Shown one piece after another: positions 35,470 to 45,388 of a stretch of DNA of 64,000 nt (positions are counted from its first letter, which is position 1; the number at the start of each line of letters is the position of its first letter). The position numbers and the translations under genes were made by a program. Origin of the DNA: an uncultured Colwellia sp. (GTDB lineage: Bacteria; Pseudomonadota; Gammaproteobacteria; Enterobacterales; Alteromonadaceae); contig CAJXQI010000003.1 of NCBI GenBank assembly GCA_913058395.1, positions 186,001-250,000 of the forward strand, read 5' to 3'. The notes below the pieces were generated by a model. The model was given only the letters and a program-made list of their open reading frames with translations. It had not been told where the DNA came from and did no database searches.

Positions 35470-36519
35470 TTAAAGTGGATACCATTGACCGTTTTCTTTT
35501 AGGATAAACCAAGGTTTAGAAAACCAATAATAGCGACCAGGTTCACTAAGACTTGGCGCAGTACAGTTACAGCGTACACGACCACTTGGTAACGGTGCGC
35601 TGTAATTGATAGTAAACATTTCATCACCTTGCCATTCAATTTTTTGTAGACCTAAACCAGAAATATAACAATGTAATTGTGCGGGATTAAAATCGTCAAC
35701 TTCAACATTGAAAGTGACCGAGGTTGATTGCCCTTTGTTAAACAGGGTTCCTTGGTTTTCTTCTGCCAAAGTGATGTTAAACGGCAATGAGTTTAACTTG
35801 TCACGCAAGCTTGAAATTTGGTCGTAAGGTTGTGACGCTGGGAACCTTGGAATACTTGTAGTATCAGTGTCTAAACCAACAGCGCCTGATTGCTGACTAA
35901 AGGCGATAAAGTTATTTGCTTGTACCCATTGTTGAATTTCTGGTGTGTATTCGCCGTATGGGTAGGCGAAATAACGCCAGCTTTGTCCTGTTTTCTCTTC
36001 AATTAATTTTTCTGCCGCTAACAATGATGCTGTATTTTGTTCCAACCATGCTTGTTGAGTTATTCCTGCTGGAGTCCGTGCTAAAGAATCATGTTCCATA
36101 CCATGATTGGCAATAATTACGCCGTCATCAGCCATTGCTTTTAGCTGTTGCCATGATAAGTAGCTGGTAGAATTTCGCTCTACAATGCTAGGGTTTACAA
36201 AAATACTAAATGGAAAATCATACTTATCTAAAATAGGTTTACCATTGGTCAAAATGTCTAAATAGGCATCGTCAAACGTGATAACCACTGACTTATTGGG
36301 TAAGGTTTTTTGCTGTTTAAGCGAATTTGCTAATGTTGATAATGGGATCACTTTAAAGTCGTGATCTTTAAGATACTGCATGTGCAGTGAAAATTGCTCC
36401 GGAGAAATACTGGTACTAGCAGGAGTTGTGTCGCTAACATGGTGATATTGGAGAATGACAGTGGCAAAACTTGTCATGTGAAGACAATAGCACAGCGCTG
36501 CCAACAGGCGGTATTTCAT
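35470..36519 (-). CDS. Secreted polysaccharide deacetylase-family protein
   Basis: A 349-aa protein with signal peptide (MKYRLLAALCYCLHMTSFA) and a NodB-homology carbohydrate esterase 4 domain. The metal/catalytic motifs are VITFDDAYLD (about 78-87) and HGMEHDSLART (HxxxH). YFAYPYGEYTPEI follows. A C-terminal beta-domain has four cysteines (LHCYISGL, VRCNCTAP). It resembles the deacetylase half of PgaB. Probable substrate is an N-acetylated polysaccharide in the periplasm. No biosynthesis cluster adjoins it. Confidence 0.85.
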   Translation of the reverse strand: MKYRLLAALCYCLHMTSFATVILQYHHVSDTTPASTSISPEQFSLHMQYLKDHDFKVIPLSTLANSLKQQKTLPNKSVVITFDDAYLDILTNGKPILDKYDFPFSIFVNPSIVERNSTSYLSWQQLKAMADDGVIIANHGMEHDSLARTPAGITQQAWLEQNTASLLAAEKLIEEKTGQSWRYFAYPYGEYTPEIQQWVQANNFIAFSQQSGAVGLDTDTTSIPRFPASQPYDQISSLRDKLNSLPFNITLAEENQGTLFNKGQSTSVTFNVEVDDFNPAQLHCYISGLGLQKIEWQGDEMFTINYSAPLPSGRVRCNCTAPSLSEPGRYYWFSKPWFILKENGQWYPL

Positions 36520-36620
36520 GGTAATCTTCCTAAGATATTAAGAGGGCTTCAAGCTCTCGCCTAAAATAGCTTTTTTTCTACTATTTATATAGCCCATTTG
36601 CCAACAAAGGTCGGCTTTTT

Positions 36621-37952
36621 TTGAAATTCAATGATATAGAACGTCATAAGCAACTATTTATTCTTGCTTTGCCGATGATTTTGTCAAATATTACTGCTCC
36701 ACTTCTTGGTTTAGTTGACACGGCAGTCATTGGACACCTTGATTATGCTTATTATTTAGGTGGCAGTACTGTTGGTGCGATGATCATCACCGCAATAACC
36801 TGGCTGTGTGGTTTTTTACGCATGTCGACTACCGGATTATCTGCACAAGCTTTTGGCAAAAATGATAGCCAGTTAAATTGTTTAATATTACTGCGCGGTA
36901 TTATCGTCGCGTTTACTATTGGGCTTTTCGTTATTCTTTTTCAAACATTCTACCTAGACCTCGCCTTGTCTTTGGCTGGCGGCTCAGAACAAGTACAGTT
37001 TTATGCCCGTGAATATAGTGCTATTCGGGTTTGGGGTTTACCTGCCGCATTAGCAAATTTAGTTATTCTTGGCTGGCTACTGGGTAATCATAAAGCCAAG
37101 GTTGTGCTGTGGCTGGTTGTTGCAACTAACTTGATTAACTTACTACTTGATTTGATTTTCGTTATCGGATTCTCATTGCAAGTAAAGGGCGTTGCCTTAG
37201 CAACATTGATTGCTGAGTACAGCGGTTTATTGCTTGGTTTAGCACTGGTTTATCATCATTTTAAAGATAAATTTATTGCTGTTTTTTCAAATTATAAGCA
37301 AGTGCTAAATGCAGTTGTAGAACGTACTGCTTTACTTAGCTACTTCAAGCTTAATCGTGATATTTTGATCAGAACATTATGCTTGGAAGTCTGTTTTATT
37401 TTTATGACTTTCCAAGGCGCTCGACTCGGTGATGATGTAGTTGCAGCCAACGCGATTCTAATGAATTTTCTGTTATTAATTTCCTTTGGTTTAGACGGTG
37501 TAGCCAATGCGGCAGAAGTGATGGTAGGAAAAGCGAAGGGTGAGAACAATCAAAAGGGCATGTTTGTGAATGTTAATATTGCGCTATTTTGGACGGGAAT
37601 TTTCGCTCTGGCATATAGTTTGGTATTTTATTTTGCTGGCCGTTATTTTATCGCTAGTATTTCCACTATTCCTGAAGTGGTTGACTATGCGTTGCAGCAT
37701 ATCGGCTGGATTATCGCACTGCCACTAATAGCTTGTTGGTGTTATTTATACGACGGTGTTTATGTTGGTTTAATGCAGGCAAGTATTATGAGAAATAGTA
37801 TGTTGATTGCAACGTTTGGTTGTTTCTTCCCTGTGTGGTGGTTATTAAGGGATTATGGTAATCATGGTTTGTGGGCAGCGTTTTCGGTGTTTATGCTTGC
37901 ACGTGGTGTAACTTTAGCATGGCATTATCAGCGAAACAGGTTGAGTTTTTAA
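36621..37952 (+). CDS. MATE-family efflux transporter, DinF-like
   Basis: A 443-aa inner-membrane protein with about twelve hydrophobic segments. MATE features include LALPMILSNITAPLLGLVDTAVIGHL at the N-terminus and GLDGVANAAEVMVGKAKG at the start of the second half. It would export cationic compounds using Na+ or H+. TTG 36621 is the best start. Although DinF of E. coli is LexA-regulated, no LexA box is visible here. The last 4 bp overlap the convergent small membrane gene. Confidence 0.88.
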   Translation: MKFNDIERHKQLFILALPMILSNITAPLLGLVDTAVIGHLDYAYYLGGSTVGAMIITAITWLCGFLRMSTTGLSAQAFGKNDSQLNCLILLRGIIVAFTIGLFVILFQTFYLDLALSLAGGSEQVQFYAREYSAIRVWGLPAALANLVILGWLLGNHKAKVVLWLVVATNLINLLLDLIFVIGFSLQVKGVALATLIAEYSGLLLGLALVYHHFKDKFIAVFSNYKQVLNAVVERTALLSYFKLNRDILIRTLCLEVCFIFMTFQGARLGDDVVAANAILMNFLLLISFGLDGVANAAEVMVGKAKGENNQKGMFVNVNIALFWTGIFALAYSLVFYFAGRYFIASISTIPEVVDYALQHIGWIIALPLIACWCYLYDGVYVGLMQASIMRNSMLIATFGCFFPVWWLLRDYGNHGLWAAFSVFMLARGVTLAWHYQRNRLSF

Positions 37953-38185
37953 CGTTTGCTGCGATTGACAATATGGTATAAACGATTGGCAAATAAGCCA
38001 ATATAACCGTAGATAGCGATAAGGCAACCAAGCGCTAAAACAGCGATGCCAATAATTTGCCAAATGTGGCTGTAGTATACACCGATAAATATTAAAGCGG
38101 CGCCGAAAACAAAAAGACCAAGTCCACATAAAAATAGCTGCATGCTACGTTGTGGGTCTTGGCCTAGTTTTTCTAATAATGACAT
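37949..38185 (-). CDS. Small inner-membrane protein (78 aa), unknown
   Basis: Two strongly hydrophobic helices (about residues 16-38 and 41-63) with a Lys/Arg-rich C-terminus (NRLYHIVNRSKR), giving a hairpin topology with cytosolic ends. No family recognised. It lies 28 bp after nfuA on the same strand, so it may be cotranscribed, and its 3' end overlaps the MATE gene by 4 bp. Confidence 0.65.
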   Translation of the reverse strand: MSLLEKLGQDPQRSMQLFLCGLGLFVFGAALIFIGVYYSHIWQIIGIAVLALGCLIAIYGYIGLFANRLYHIVNRSKR

Positions 38186-38213
38186 GGTGCTAGCTAACTT
38201 ACGCTATACAAGC

Positions 38214-38795
38214 TTAGTAATATGAATGTTCACCGCGTTCGTGTTCTGTCATATCACGTACACCTTTAATTTCACCAGCCATCATTTCTAGCAATTGCTT
38301 TTCAATGCCGTCTTTAACCGTTACATCGATTTGCGCACAACCGTTACAGCCGCCGCCAAATTGTAGCACTGCATAACCGTCTTCAGTGATTTCCATTAGC
38401 GTACATTCGCCGCCATGGCCTGCAAGTTGTGGATTAACTTCGGCTTTTAAGAAGTAGTCAACACGTTCAAATAATGGCGCGTCGTCAGCAACTTTACGTA
38501 ACTTAGCATTTGGCGCTTTCAAGGTTAATTGAGAGCCCATTTGATCTGTCGTAAAGTCAATTTCTGCTTCTTCTAAAAATAACTTACTGTCGGCATCGAT
38601 ATAAGCTGAAAACTTTTCAAACTTTAATTCAATATCATCAGGTTCTACAGCGTCCGCAGGACAGTATGATACGCCACACTCAGCGCTCGCTGTTCCTGGA
38701 TTTACAACAAACACACGAATACTCGTGCCTTCAGCTTGTTGAGACAGTAGTTTTACAAAATGCTCTTGTGCAGTTTCTGAAATATTAATCATCAT
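38214..38795 (-). CDS. nfuA: Iron-sulfur carrier / biogenesis protein NfuA
   Basis: A 193-aa protein with a degenerate A-type domain (about 1-95) and a C-terminal NifU-like domain bearing the cluster-binding CxxC in [13 protein letters not shown] (about 150). It carries [4Fe-4S] to client enzymes. The second ATG (38792) is an equally likely start. In E. coli nfuA adjoins gntX and bioH. Here comF and bioH follow after one inserted peptidase gene. Confidence 0.95.
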   Translation of the reverse strand: MMINISETAQEHFVKLLSQQAEGTSIRVFVVNPGTASAECGVSYCPADAVEPDDIELKFEKFSAYIDADSKLFLEEAEIDFTTDQMGSQLTLKAPNAKLRKVADDAPLFERVDYFLKAEVNPQLAGHGGECTLMEITEDGYAVLQFGGGCNGCAQIDVTVKDGIEKQLLEMMAGEIKGVRDMTEHERGEHSYY

Positions 38796-39036
38796 ACTAT
38801 TTTACTCTTTACCACTGGGATTGAACGTTCAATACCCGACTATATCACTCAAGTATAGGCATTTTACTCTGCTCTGTCATTTGGTGCTAGTACTTGTTGG
38901 TATAATTTATGTACCAAGTCGAATAAATCTAAAAAAGCTCAAATTATTGCAAAATTTGTTGTCGATTTAATGCCATAGCTGGTTCATTAAGTAATATTTT
39001 GCTATTTTATCCAACAATTAAATAAGGAAATCTTAT

Positions 39037-41601
39037 ATGTTGTTATTGTTGTCTCGAACCTTGGTATTAATGCTATTTATTGCATCATTGACCGTTAATT
39101 TTACTGCGCATAGTGCCGATGTAAGTACCTACTTACCAAATGGTGCTAAATATAGTGAAAACGTGCCAACGCCAAAATCCTCTTTGGGCTTTGGTATTGG
39201 TGAACGTCATCCGCGTCATGATCAAGTTTTGCATTACTTGCAACAAGTAGCGACAGCATCATCTCGAGTTACCATAGAAGAAATGGGCCGTACGACTCAG
39301 TTTCGTTCACAAGTATTATTGACTATTTCTAGCCCAGAAAACTTAGCTAACATTGACCAAATTTTAGCTCGTCGCGCTGATATTGAAGCGTCAGCTAAAG
39401 ACCCTGTTGTTGTCTGGCTAGGTTACAGTGTTCATGGCGATGAAATTAGTGGTACAAATGCCGCTATGGTGGTGGCGTATCATTTAGCTGCTTCTGAAGA
39501 TGAAGCTGTTAAAGACATGCTTAACGACACCATTATCGTCATTGAGCCGAGCCTTAACCCTGATGGTATGGACCGATTTGTAAATTGGGTAACTACACAT
39601 CGAGGTATTACCGAAAATCCTGATCCGAATCATATTGAACATCACCAAAACTGGCGCACTGGTCGTACTAACCATTTTGGCTTTGACTTAAATCGTGATT
39701 GGTTATTGTTGTCACAAAAAGAAAGTCAAAATCGCATCCCTTACTTCCATCAATACCAACCTAATGTTTTAGGAGACTTTCATGAAATGGGGGCAAATGG
39801 TAGCTATTTCTTCCAGCCAGGTATTCCAACTCGCACACATCCATTAACACCGGCTAAGAACACAGAATTAACACAGTTATTAGCGACTTACCATGCTAAG
39901 GCACTTGATGGTAAAGATCGTTTATATTACAGCGAAGAAAGCTTTGATGATTTTTATTACGGCAAAGGCTCTACCTATCCAGATATCAATGGTGGTATTG
40001 GCGTGTTATTTGAGCAGGCAAGTAGCCGCGGCTTTCAACAAGATAGTGTTAATGGCTTATTGACCTTTGAATATGGTGTGCAAAACCATGTATTAACATC
40101 ACTTTCAACCATTGAAGGTGCCTGGAAAAACCAAGCGAAGTTTAAAAGCTACCGCAAAGACTTTTATCAACTAGCTCAACAACAAGCGAGTGATGAAAAC
40201 TTTAATGGTTATATTTTTACCGAAGCGAAAGACAATTATCGCTTAAAGGCTTTCTTAAATAAGCTACAACAACATCAAATTAAAGTTTACCCGTTAACTC
40301 AAGACTATAAAATTCATGATAAAACCTATATTGCTGAGCAAAGTTTTTATATTCCATTAGCTCAACCACAATATCGTGTCATTAAAGCCTTGTTCAATCA
40401 GCAGAAGAACTTCCAAGACAACACCTTTTATGATGTTTCAGGTTGGACACTGCCACTAGCAATGAATATTAAATTTGCCCAAGTCGGCCGTACTTGGGGC
40501 TTAAAAACCCAAGATTCACCTTGGCAACTAAGCAGTGAAAAAACGCTTGAAACTGTTAGTTCAGCCTATGCCTACGCTTTCGAATGGCATGACTTTTTAG
40601 CGCCTAAATTATTAAATAAACTTACAAGTGCTGGCATTAATACTAAGGTGGCGACGAAAGTATTTTCAGCAACCGTTAACGGCGTAACGAAAGCATTCGA
40701 CAAAGGCACTATTATTATTCCTGCTGGAAACCAAAACGTTGATAATTGGCGCAATATTTCTAGTGACTTTGCAGCGAATAACCAAATACCTCTTATTGCT
40801 TTAGATACTGGTTTAACGGTTAAAGGGATAGATCTTGGCAGTAGCTCTTTCCGTCCAATTTCAGCACCTAAAGTATTAATGGTTGGTGGTAAAGGTACGT
40901 CTCAGTATGAAGCGGGTGAAATGCTTTACTACCTTGATAACTTATTAGAGATTCCCGTGACAGTTGTTGAAATGCAACGATTGGCTGCTGTGAATTTTGC
41001 TGACTATAGCCATATCATCATGGTTGATGGAAAATACGGCAAGTTAAATGGTGCGGTATTAAATAAACTTAAATCATGGTTAGCTAGCGGTGGCGTGGTG
41101 TTTGCTCAAAAGCGTGCTGCACGTTGGTTATCAGATAAAGAATTGCTGAAAATAGACTTTGTTAGTAAAGATCATATCGACCAATTGTTTGATACGGAAA
41201 AGCTCACCTATGGTGACAAAGAGTCATTAGCAGGCAGAAAACGTATTGCAGGTGCTATTTATCAAGCAGAACTCGATACCAGCCATCCACTTGCTTATGG
41301 TTACCAAAACAGCGAGTTACCAGTATTTCGTAACAGTACGGTGATTATGGAACAAACTACAACACCATTTATCAGTGTTGCCAAATATAGTCATGCACCT
41401 TTGATGAGCGGTTACACCGATCAAAATTTGGTTAATCGCGTTGCAAATAATCCAACACTTGTTGCTCATAATGTTGGTAAAGGGCGAGTGATTGCCAGTA
41501 CTGATGACTTGGTTTTCCGCGGCTACTTTTTAGGTAGCATGAAAATCATTGCCAATAGCTTGTTCTTTTCAAAAGCTTTTAGCGCTCGTCCTGCAGAATA
41601 A
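39037..41601 (+). CDS. Large secreted M14-family metallopeptidase
   Basis: An 854-aa protein with an N-terminal signal (LVLMLFIASLTVNFTAHSADV). The M14 domain occupies roughly residues 60-380: zinc ligands HxxE in YSVHGDEISGTN, FDLNRDWLLLSQKE for substrate binding, and a third ligand in LGDFHEMGANGSYFF. A long C-terminal half (about 480-850) has a glutamine-amidotransferase-like alpha/beta fold appearance (VLMVGGKGTSQYEAGEMLYYLD, IIMVDGKYG). Such fused peptidases are common in marine gammaproteobacteria and process exogenous peptides. Divergent from nfuA over 241 bp. Confidence 0.88.
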   Translation: MLLLLSRTLVLMLFIASLTVNFTAHSADVSTYLPNGAKYSENVPTPKSSLGFGIGERHPRHDQVLHYLQQVATASSRVTIEEMGRTTQFRSQVLLTISSPENLANIDQILARRADIEASAKDPVVVWLGYSVHGDEISGTNAAMVVAYHLAASEDEAVKDMLNDTIIVIEPSLNPDGMDRFVNWVTTHRGITENPDPNHIEHHQNWRTGRTNHFGFDLNRDWLLLSQKESQNRIPYFHQYQPNVLGDFHEMGANGSYFFQPGIPTRTHPLTPAKNTELTQLLATYHAKALDGKDRLYYSEESFDDFYYGKGSTYPDINGGIGVLFEQASSRGFQQDSVNGLLTFEYGVQNHVLTSLSTIEGAWKNQAKFKSYRKDFYQLAQQQASDENFNGYIFTEAKDNYRLKAFLNKLQQHQIKVYPLTQDYKIHDKTYIAEQSFYIPLAQPQYRVIKALFNQQKNFQDNTFYDVSGWTLPLAMNIKFAQVGRTWGLKTQDSPWQLSSEKTLETVSSAYAYAFEWHDFLAPKLLNKLTSAGINTKVATKVFSATVNGVTKAFDKGTIIIPAGNQNVDNWRNISSDFAANNQIPLIALDTGLTVKGIDLGSSSFRPISAPKVLMVGGKGTSQYEAGEMLYYLDNLLEIPVTVVEMQRLAAVNFADYSHIIMVDGKYGKLNGAVLNKLKSWLASGGVVFAQKRAARWLSDKELLKIDFVSKDHIDQLFDTEKLTYGDKESLAGRKRIAGAIYQAELDTSHPLAYGYQNSELPVFRNSTVIMEQTTTPFISVAKYSHAPLMSGYTDQNLVNRVANNPTLVAHNVGKGRVIASTDDLVFRGYFLGSMKIIANSLFFSKAFSARPAE

Positions 41602-41613
41602 AACTAATGCAAA

Positions 41614-42390
41614 TTAGCTAGGTAACGCTAAACAAATGCTGAGGAGTGTAATGGTTTGCACTCCTCTTTTTTTCAGCAGTTTGCAAATTTCATTGGCCGT
41701 TGTGCCTGTTGTTACTACGTCATCAATTAAAATTACGTGTTCAGCAAATTCACCTAAATATGCTGAATTAATACGAAATGCATTTGCTAAATTCTTTCTT
41801 CGTGCCACACCTGATTTTCCTACTTGGCTCTGCGTAATCTTCTTTCGTATCAGTAACTCTGGCTGATAGTTGTAATTAAATTGTTTTGCGAAGCGCTTAG
41901 CAATTAAATGTGCCTGATTAAATCCACGTTCTTGCCACTTGCTGATATGCAGCGGTACGCTAAGCACTAAAAGCTGTTCTGCAACCTTTGGTTCTTCGAC
42001 TGCAGATAAGTATTGTTGCCAACGTTGAGCTAACAAATAAGCCAATAACCCAGCTAATTCTGTTTTCCCTTGGTATTTCAGCTGATTAATCCAAGTAGAA
42101 AAAGGCCACTGGTAAGGCGCTAAACTGAATAAGTGATCAAAAGTCGTTTTAGGTAAGGCTTGCTTAATCGCTGGCCATGATAATAAATCGAACCCAATTA
42201 AATCTTCTTTAAAGTAAGGTAAATCAGCTTGGCAATATTGGCAAAGTAGTTGATGCTGTTGGCAAGCATTACCGCACAAAGTGCAGCAACTTATCAATAG
42301 CCTTATCTTTTTAATCAACAGTGGTAATGTTTGCTTCAAACTTAACGCCATTTCACTATTGAGCTTGTTGCCAAATTCCATTTTTAGCAT
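41614..42390 (-). CDS. ComF/GntX-family phosphoribosyltransferase-like protein
   Basis: A 258-aa protein with an N-terminal zinc-finger-like region (CCTLCGNACQQHQLLCQYCQADLP) and a C-terminal type I phosphoribosyltransferase fold whose PRPP loop is VILIDDVVTTGTTANEI. ComF homologues support DNA uptake in competent bacteria, while GntX in E. coli helps DNA utilisation. The gene is divergent from bioH (46 bp), as gntX is in E. coli. The leading MLK may be extra: ATG 42381 is also possible. Confidence 0.88.
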   Translation of the reverse strand: MLKMEFGNKLNSEMALSLKQTLPLLIKKIRLLISCCTLCGNACQQHQLLCQYCQADLPYFKEDLIGFDLLSWPAIKQALPKTTFDHLFSLAPYQWPFSTWINQLKYQGKTELAGLLAYLLAQRWQQYLSAVEEPKVAEQLLVLSVPLHISKWQERGFNQAHLIAKRFAKQFNYNYQPELLIRKKITQSQVGKSGVARRKNLANAFRINSAYLGEFAEHVILIDDVVTTGTTANEICKLLKKRGVQTITLLSICLALPS

Positions 42391-42435
42391 CCATTGGTTA
42401 AACTATGCGCTCATCCGTTATAGAGCGTAGTAAGC

Positions 42436-43224
42436 ATGGCAGAAAGATTGAAAATTGCGAGCCAAGGACAAGGCATTCCATTAGTTTTTATTCATGGCTG
42501 GGGGCTTAACTCAGCTGTTTGGCAACCATGTTTAGAGCAGCTAAAATCAGACTTTGAAGTTATCACTGTTGATCTACCTGGGTTTGCAACAAATAACTCG
42601 TATCAAGTGAGTGAATATTCGCTAGTTGAAATTGCCGATGCTATTCAACAAGCAATAGGGAAGCCTGCAGTTTATATTGGTTGGTCGTTAGGTGGCTTAG
42701 TGGCAAGTCAAATAACTCTTACCCATCCTGAACAAGTAGTTGGGTTGGTAACCGTGGCTAGCTCGCCGCAATTTGTAGAACGTGAAGCTTGGCCAGGTAT
42801 TAAAGAAAGTGTTTTGGCAATGTTTCATCAGCAACTTGCACAAGATACGACAAAAACCATCAGTAATTTTTTAAAAATTCAAGCCATGGGTAGCCCGAAC
42901 ATTAGGCAAGACATTAAAAAACTTCGTGATCTAGTTATGCAATATGAGCAGCCTAATCAACAAGTACTAGACGACTCATTGCAGTTGTTAGAAACGTCTA
43001 ATTTATCAAATAGACTAAGCGATATTCATCAGCCGTTTTTGCGTTTGTATGGCAAGCTGGATGGCTTAGTACCTAAAGGTGTTATTCCTTTGATTAACAG
43101 CCTTGTGCCCGATAGCGATCATTTTATTTTTGAACAAGCATCACATGCGCCGTTTATTTCTCACCAAACTGAATTTTTAACAGTACTGAAAAGCTGGTTG
43201 TTAGAACATATTGAAAAAGACTAA
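42436..43224 (+). CDS. bioH: Pimeloyl-[ACP] methyl ester carboxylesterase
   Basis: A 262-aa alpha/beta hydrolase. The nucleophile elbow is GWSLGG (about residue 81), the catalytic Asp lies in LYGKLDGLVPK and the His in QASHAPFISHQ. It hydrolyses pimeloyl-ACP methyl ester to close the BioC-BioH branch of biotin synthesis. The neighbourhood with comF and nfuA matches E. coli. Confidence 0.92.
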   Translation: MAERLKIASQGQGIPLVFIHGWGLNSAVWQPCLEQLKSDFEVITVDLPGFATNNSYQVSEYSLVEIADAIQQAIGKPAVYIGWSLGGLVASQITLTHPEQVVGLVTVASSPQFVEREAWPGIKESVLAMFHQQLAQDTTKTISNFLKIQAMGSPNIRQDIKKLRDLVMQYEQPNQQVLDDSLQLLETSNLSNRLSDIHQPFLRLYGKLDGLVPKGVIPLINSLVPDSDHFIFEQASHAPFISHQTEFLTVLKSWLLEHIEKD

Positions 43225-43325
43225 ATTGTTTACTTTTTAGAGTTTTTGGTTAATAATTGAACGCATAATTACACGAATATATTTGTTTAGAACTCGCGAT
43301 AAATAAATATATTTAGGAGAATATT

Positions 43326-43613
43326 ATGGAAATACAATCAGCCTTTAATGCTGGCGTGCAAGGCTTTCAGCAAGCAACAGAAGAAGCAAATAAAGCCGCA
43401 ACTGATATCGCACGTAATACACTTTCAGATAATGAAGCGAATGTAGAGCCTACGTCTAACAGTGCTGCAACAACATCCGCTGTTAATGAGCCGAATGGTT
43501 TAACTGAATCCATTGTTAATTTGCGTGTTGCAGAAGTACAAGCGCAAGCTTCTGCTGAAGTCATTCAATCAGCAGATGAAAACCTCGGTACGTTAATTGA
43601 CGTGCGAGTTTAA
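43326..43613 (+). CDS. Small Ala/Asn-rich protein, partner of the downstream metalloprotease gene
   Basis: A 95-aa hydrophilic, low-complexity protein. An N-terminal MEIQSAFNAGVQGFQQATEEANKAA amphipathic helix, an Asn/Ala/Thr-rich middle and a C-terminal helix (VNLRVAEVQAQASAEVIQSADENLG) resemble surface or flagellar-type helical ends. No named family. AGGAGA precedes the ATG, and the gene ends 6 bp before the SprA-like gene, so the two are coexpressed. Confidence 0.7.
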   Translation: MEIQSAFNAGVQGFQQATEEANKAATDIARNTLSDNEANVEPTSNSAATTSAVNEPNGLTESIVNLRVAEVQAQASAEVIQSADENLGTLIDVRV

Positions 43614-43619
43614 ATTCCG

Positions 43620-44621
43620 ATGAATATCACCCCGCAAGCATTTAATGCTCCGATACAAACTGCAGTTAACCTGCAGACGGATAGCTTGCGCCGTGAAAAT
43701 CAGCAACGAGAAGTTATTGCTAAGCCTGAAGCCGCGAATCAATCTGCGGGTGAAAAAGGGGTAGCTTCAGACAAAGAACGTGGTCGCACGCCTGCACAGA
43801 ACAATGAACAAGTTGATTTTGCTAATTTACGTAAGCAAGCAGAACAAGCTAGTGAGTCAATAAGTGGTGGAACTGGTGGTAATGAAGGTTCTGCACAAGA
43901 CTCGCAACAAGATGCTTCACAAGACCCTTCCAACGAAAATAATGAACAAAATAACACTGGTTCAGAATCAGTTGATGGCCAAGATACTGCAATTACTGAG
44001 CAACAAGCTAATGCAGAAGCTTTTGCTGAAAAACAAGTTATTAGAAATTTGGAAATTCGTGATAAAGAAGTACGTACTCACGAAATGGCTCATGCGGCAG
44101 TAGGCGGAGCATTTACTGGTTCGCCATCATATTCATATGAAATTGGTCCTGATGGTAAAAAATATGCGGTTGAGGGTGAAGTTGCCGTCGATTTGACACC
44201 TATTGCGGGTGACCCTAAAGAAACTATCGCTAAAATGAAGAAGGTGCAAGCTGCTGCTTTAGCGCCGGCTAGTCCATCGGCGCAAGATACACGCGTTGCT
44301 GCTTCTGCTGCAAGTATCATCGCTGAAGCGCAAGCAGAGTTAATTGCCCTAAATTCAGAAGATGCTGAGGTAAAGCCAACTGCAGGTAATTTATATCGCG
44401 ATAAAGAGGTTTTGGCACAAGACGACAATAGCTTTGAAAATAACGAAAGTAGCAAAGCGTTTGACCGCCAAATTCAGCAAACCTTATCATCACAGGATGC
44501 TATTGTGCCTAGTCGTCCAACTGCGATAGATGAACGTGCAGGGCGCATTGAACAGTTTTATTCAACAATTAATCAGGCATATGAAAAGCCACCGAGCTTT
44601 CAATTTGAGTTGATTGCCTAG
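43620..44621 (+). CDS. SprA-related putative metalloprotease
   Basis: A 333-aa protein. A disordered Gln/Asn/Ser-rich N-terminal third (to about 135) is followed by a conserved block: IRNLEIRDKEVRTHEMAHAAVGGAFTGSPSYSYEIGPDGKKYAVEGEV, containing an HEMAH zinc-binding motif (about 158-162). Then comes an Ala-rich helix, KMKKVQAAALAPASPSAQDTRVAASAASI. This matches the SprA-related family annotated as putative metalloproteases. No signal peptide. Function unknown. Confidence 0.8.
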   Translation: MNITPQAFNAPIQTAVNLQTDSLRRENQQREVIAKPEAANQSAGEKGVASDKERGRTPAQNNEQVDFANLRKQAEQASESISGGTGGNEGSAQDSQQDASQDPSNENNEQNNTGSESVDGQDTAITEQQANAEAFAEKQVIRNLEIRDKEVRTHEMAHAAVGGAFTGSPSYSYEIGPDGKKYAVEGEVAVDLTPIAGDPKETIAKMKKVQAAALAPASPSAQDTRVAASAASIIAEAQAELIALNSEDAEVKPTAGNLYRDKEVLAQDDNSFENNESSKAFDRQIQQTLSSQDAIVPSRPTAIDERAGRIEQFYSTINQAYEKPPSFQFELIA

Positions 44622-44673
44622 TTAGTTTTACTGTTAATTTAACTCACTTTTGAATGACTATATCCAGATAATA

Positions 44674-44699
44674 AAAAAGCCTGCAACTGCAGGCTTTTT
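44674..44699. terminator. Bidirectional terminator between the SprA-like gene and pyrE
   Basis: AAAAAGCCTGCA (44674-44685) pairs with TGCAGGCTTTTT (44688-44699). U-runs on both strands serve the convergent genes. Confidence 0.85.
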
Positions 44700-44726
44700 A
44701 CGTTTTGCGATAATATCAGCTAATGA

Positions 44727-45368
44727 TTAAATACCGTAGTCCTGACGATACTTCTTGATACTTGCTAGACTGTCAGCCATATCTGGCTTCTCTTCTAAGT
44801 AAGTGATTAAATCTGCTAATGTTACGATAGAAATAACTTTAGTATTGAAATCACGTTCAACTTCTTGAATGGCAGAAAGTTCAGCACGACCTTTTTCTTG
44901 TCTATCTAAAGCGATAAGCACGCCTGATAATTCAGCGCCATGTGCTTTAATGATTTCCATTGATTCGCGAATAGCCGTGCCAGCAGTGATCACGTCATCA
45001 ACTAACATTACTTTACCTTCAAGTGCAGAGCCAACTAAGCTGCCACCTTCACCATGGGTTTTTGCTTCTTTACGGTTAAAGCAATATGGCATGTCGATAT
45101 CGTAACTATCAGAAAGCGCTACGGCAGTCGTTGTCGCAATTGGAATGCCTTTGTAAGCGGGACCAAACAACAAGTTGTAGTCAATTTTTGAGTCTTGTAA
45201 TGCTGCCGCATAAAAACGACCTAAGCGCGCTAAATCACCACCAGTATTGAATAAACCGGCATTGAAAAAATAAGGGCTAGTACGGCCAGACTTTAGTGTA
45301 AATTCGCCAAAGCGTAATACTTGTTTAGATAATGCAAACTCAATAAAGTCGCGTTGATAATCTTTCAT
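44727..45368 (-). CDS. pyrE: Orotate phosphoribosyltransferase
   Basis: A 213-aa enzyme joining orotate and PRPP to OMP in pyrimidine synthesis. Motifs are [18 protein letters not shown], the catalytic loop [13 protein letters not shown] and the PRPP-binding [16 protein letters not shown]. The frame extends 2 codons to a TTG, but ATG 45368 with AGGA upstream gives the same length as E. coli PyrE. It lies 20 bp downstream of rph on the same strand, the conserved rph-pyrE operon. Confidence 0.97.
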   Translation of the reverse strand: MKDYQRDFIEFALSKQVLRFGEFTLKSGRTSPYFFNAGLFNTGGDLARLGRFYAAALQDSKIDYNLLFGPAYKGIPIATTTAVALSDSYDIDMPYCFNRKEAKTHGEGGSLVGSALEGKVMLVDDVITAGTAIRESMEIIKAHGAELSGVLIALDRQEKGRAELSAIQEVERDFNTKVISIVTLADLITYLEEKPDMADSLASIKKYRQDYGI

Positions 45369-45388
45369 AATCAATTCCTATCGGTTTC

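Noticed and set aside
36500-36640. LexA box in front of the DinF-like MATE gene
   Set aside because: No CTGT-N8-ACAG or close variant is visible in the gap.
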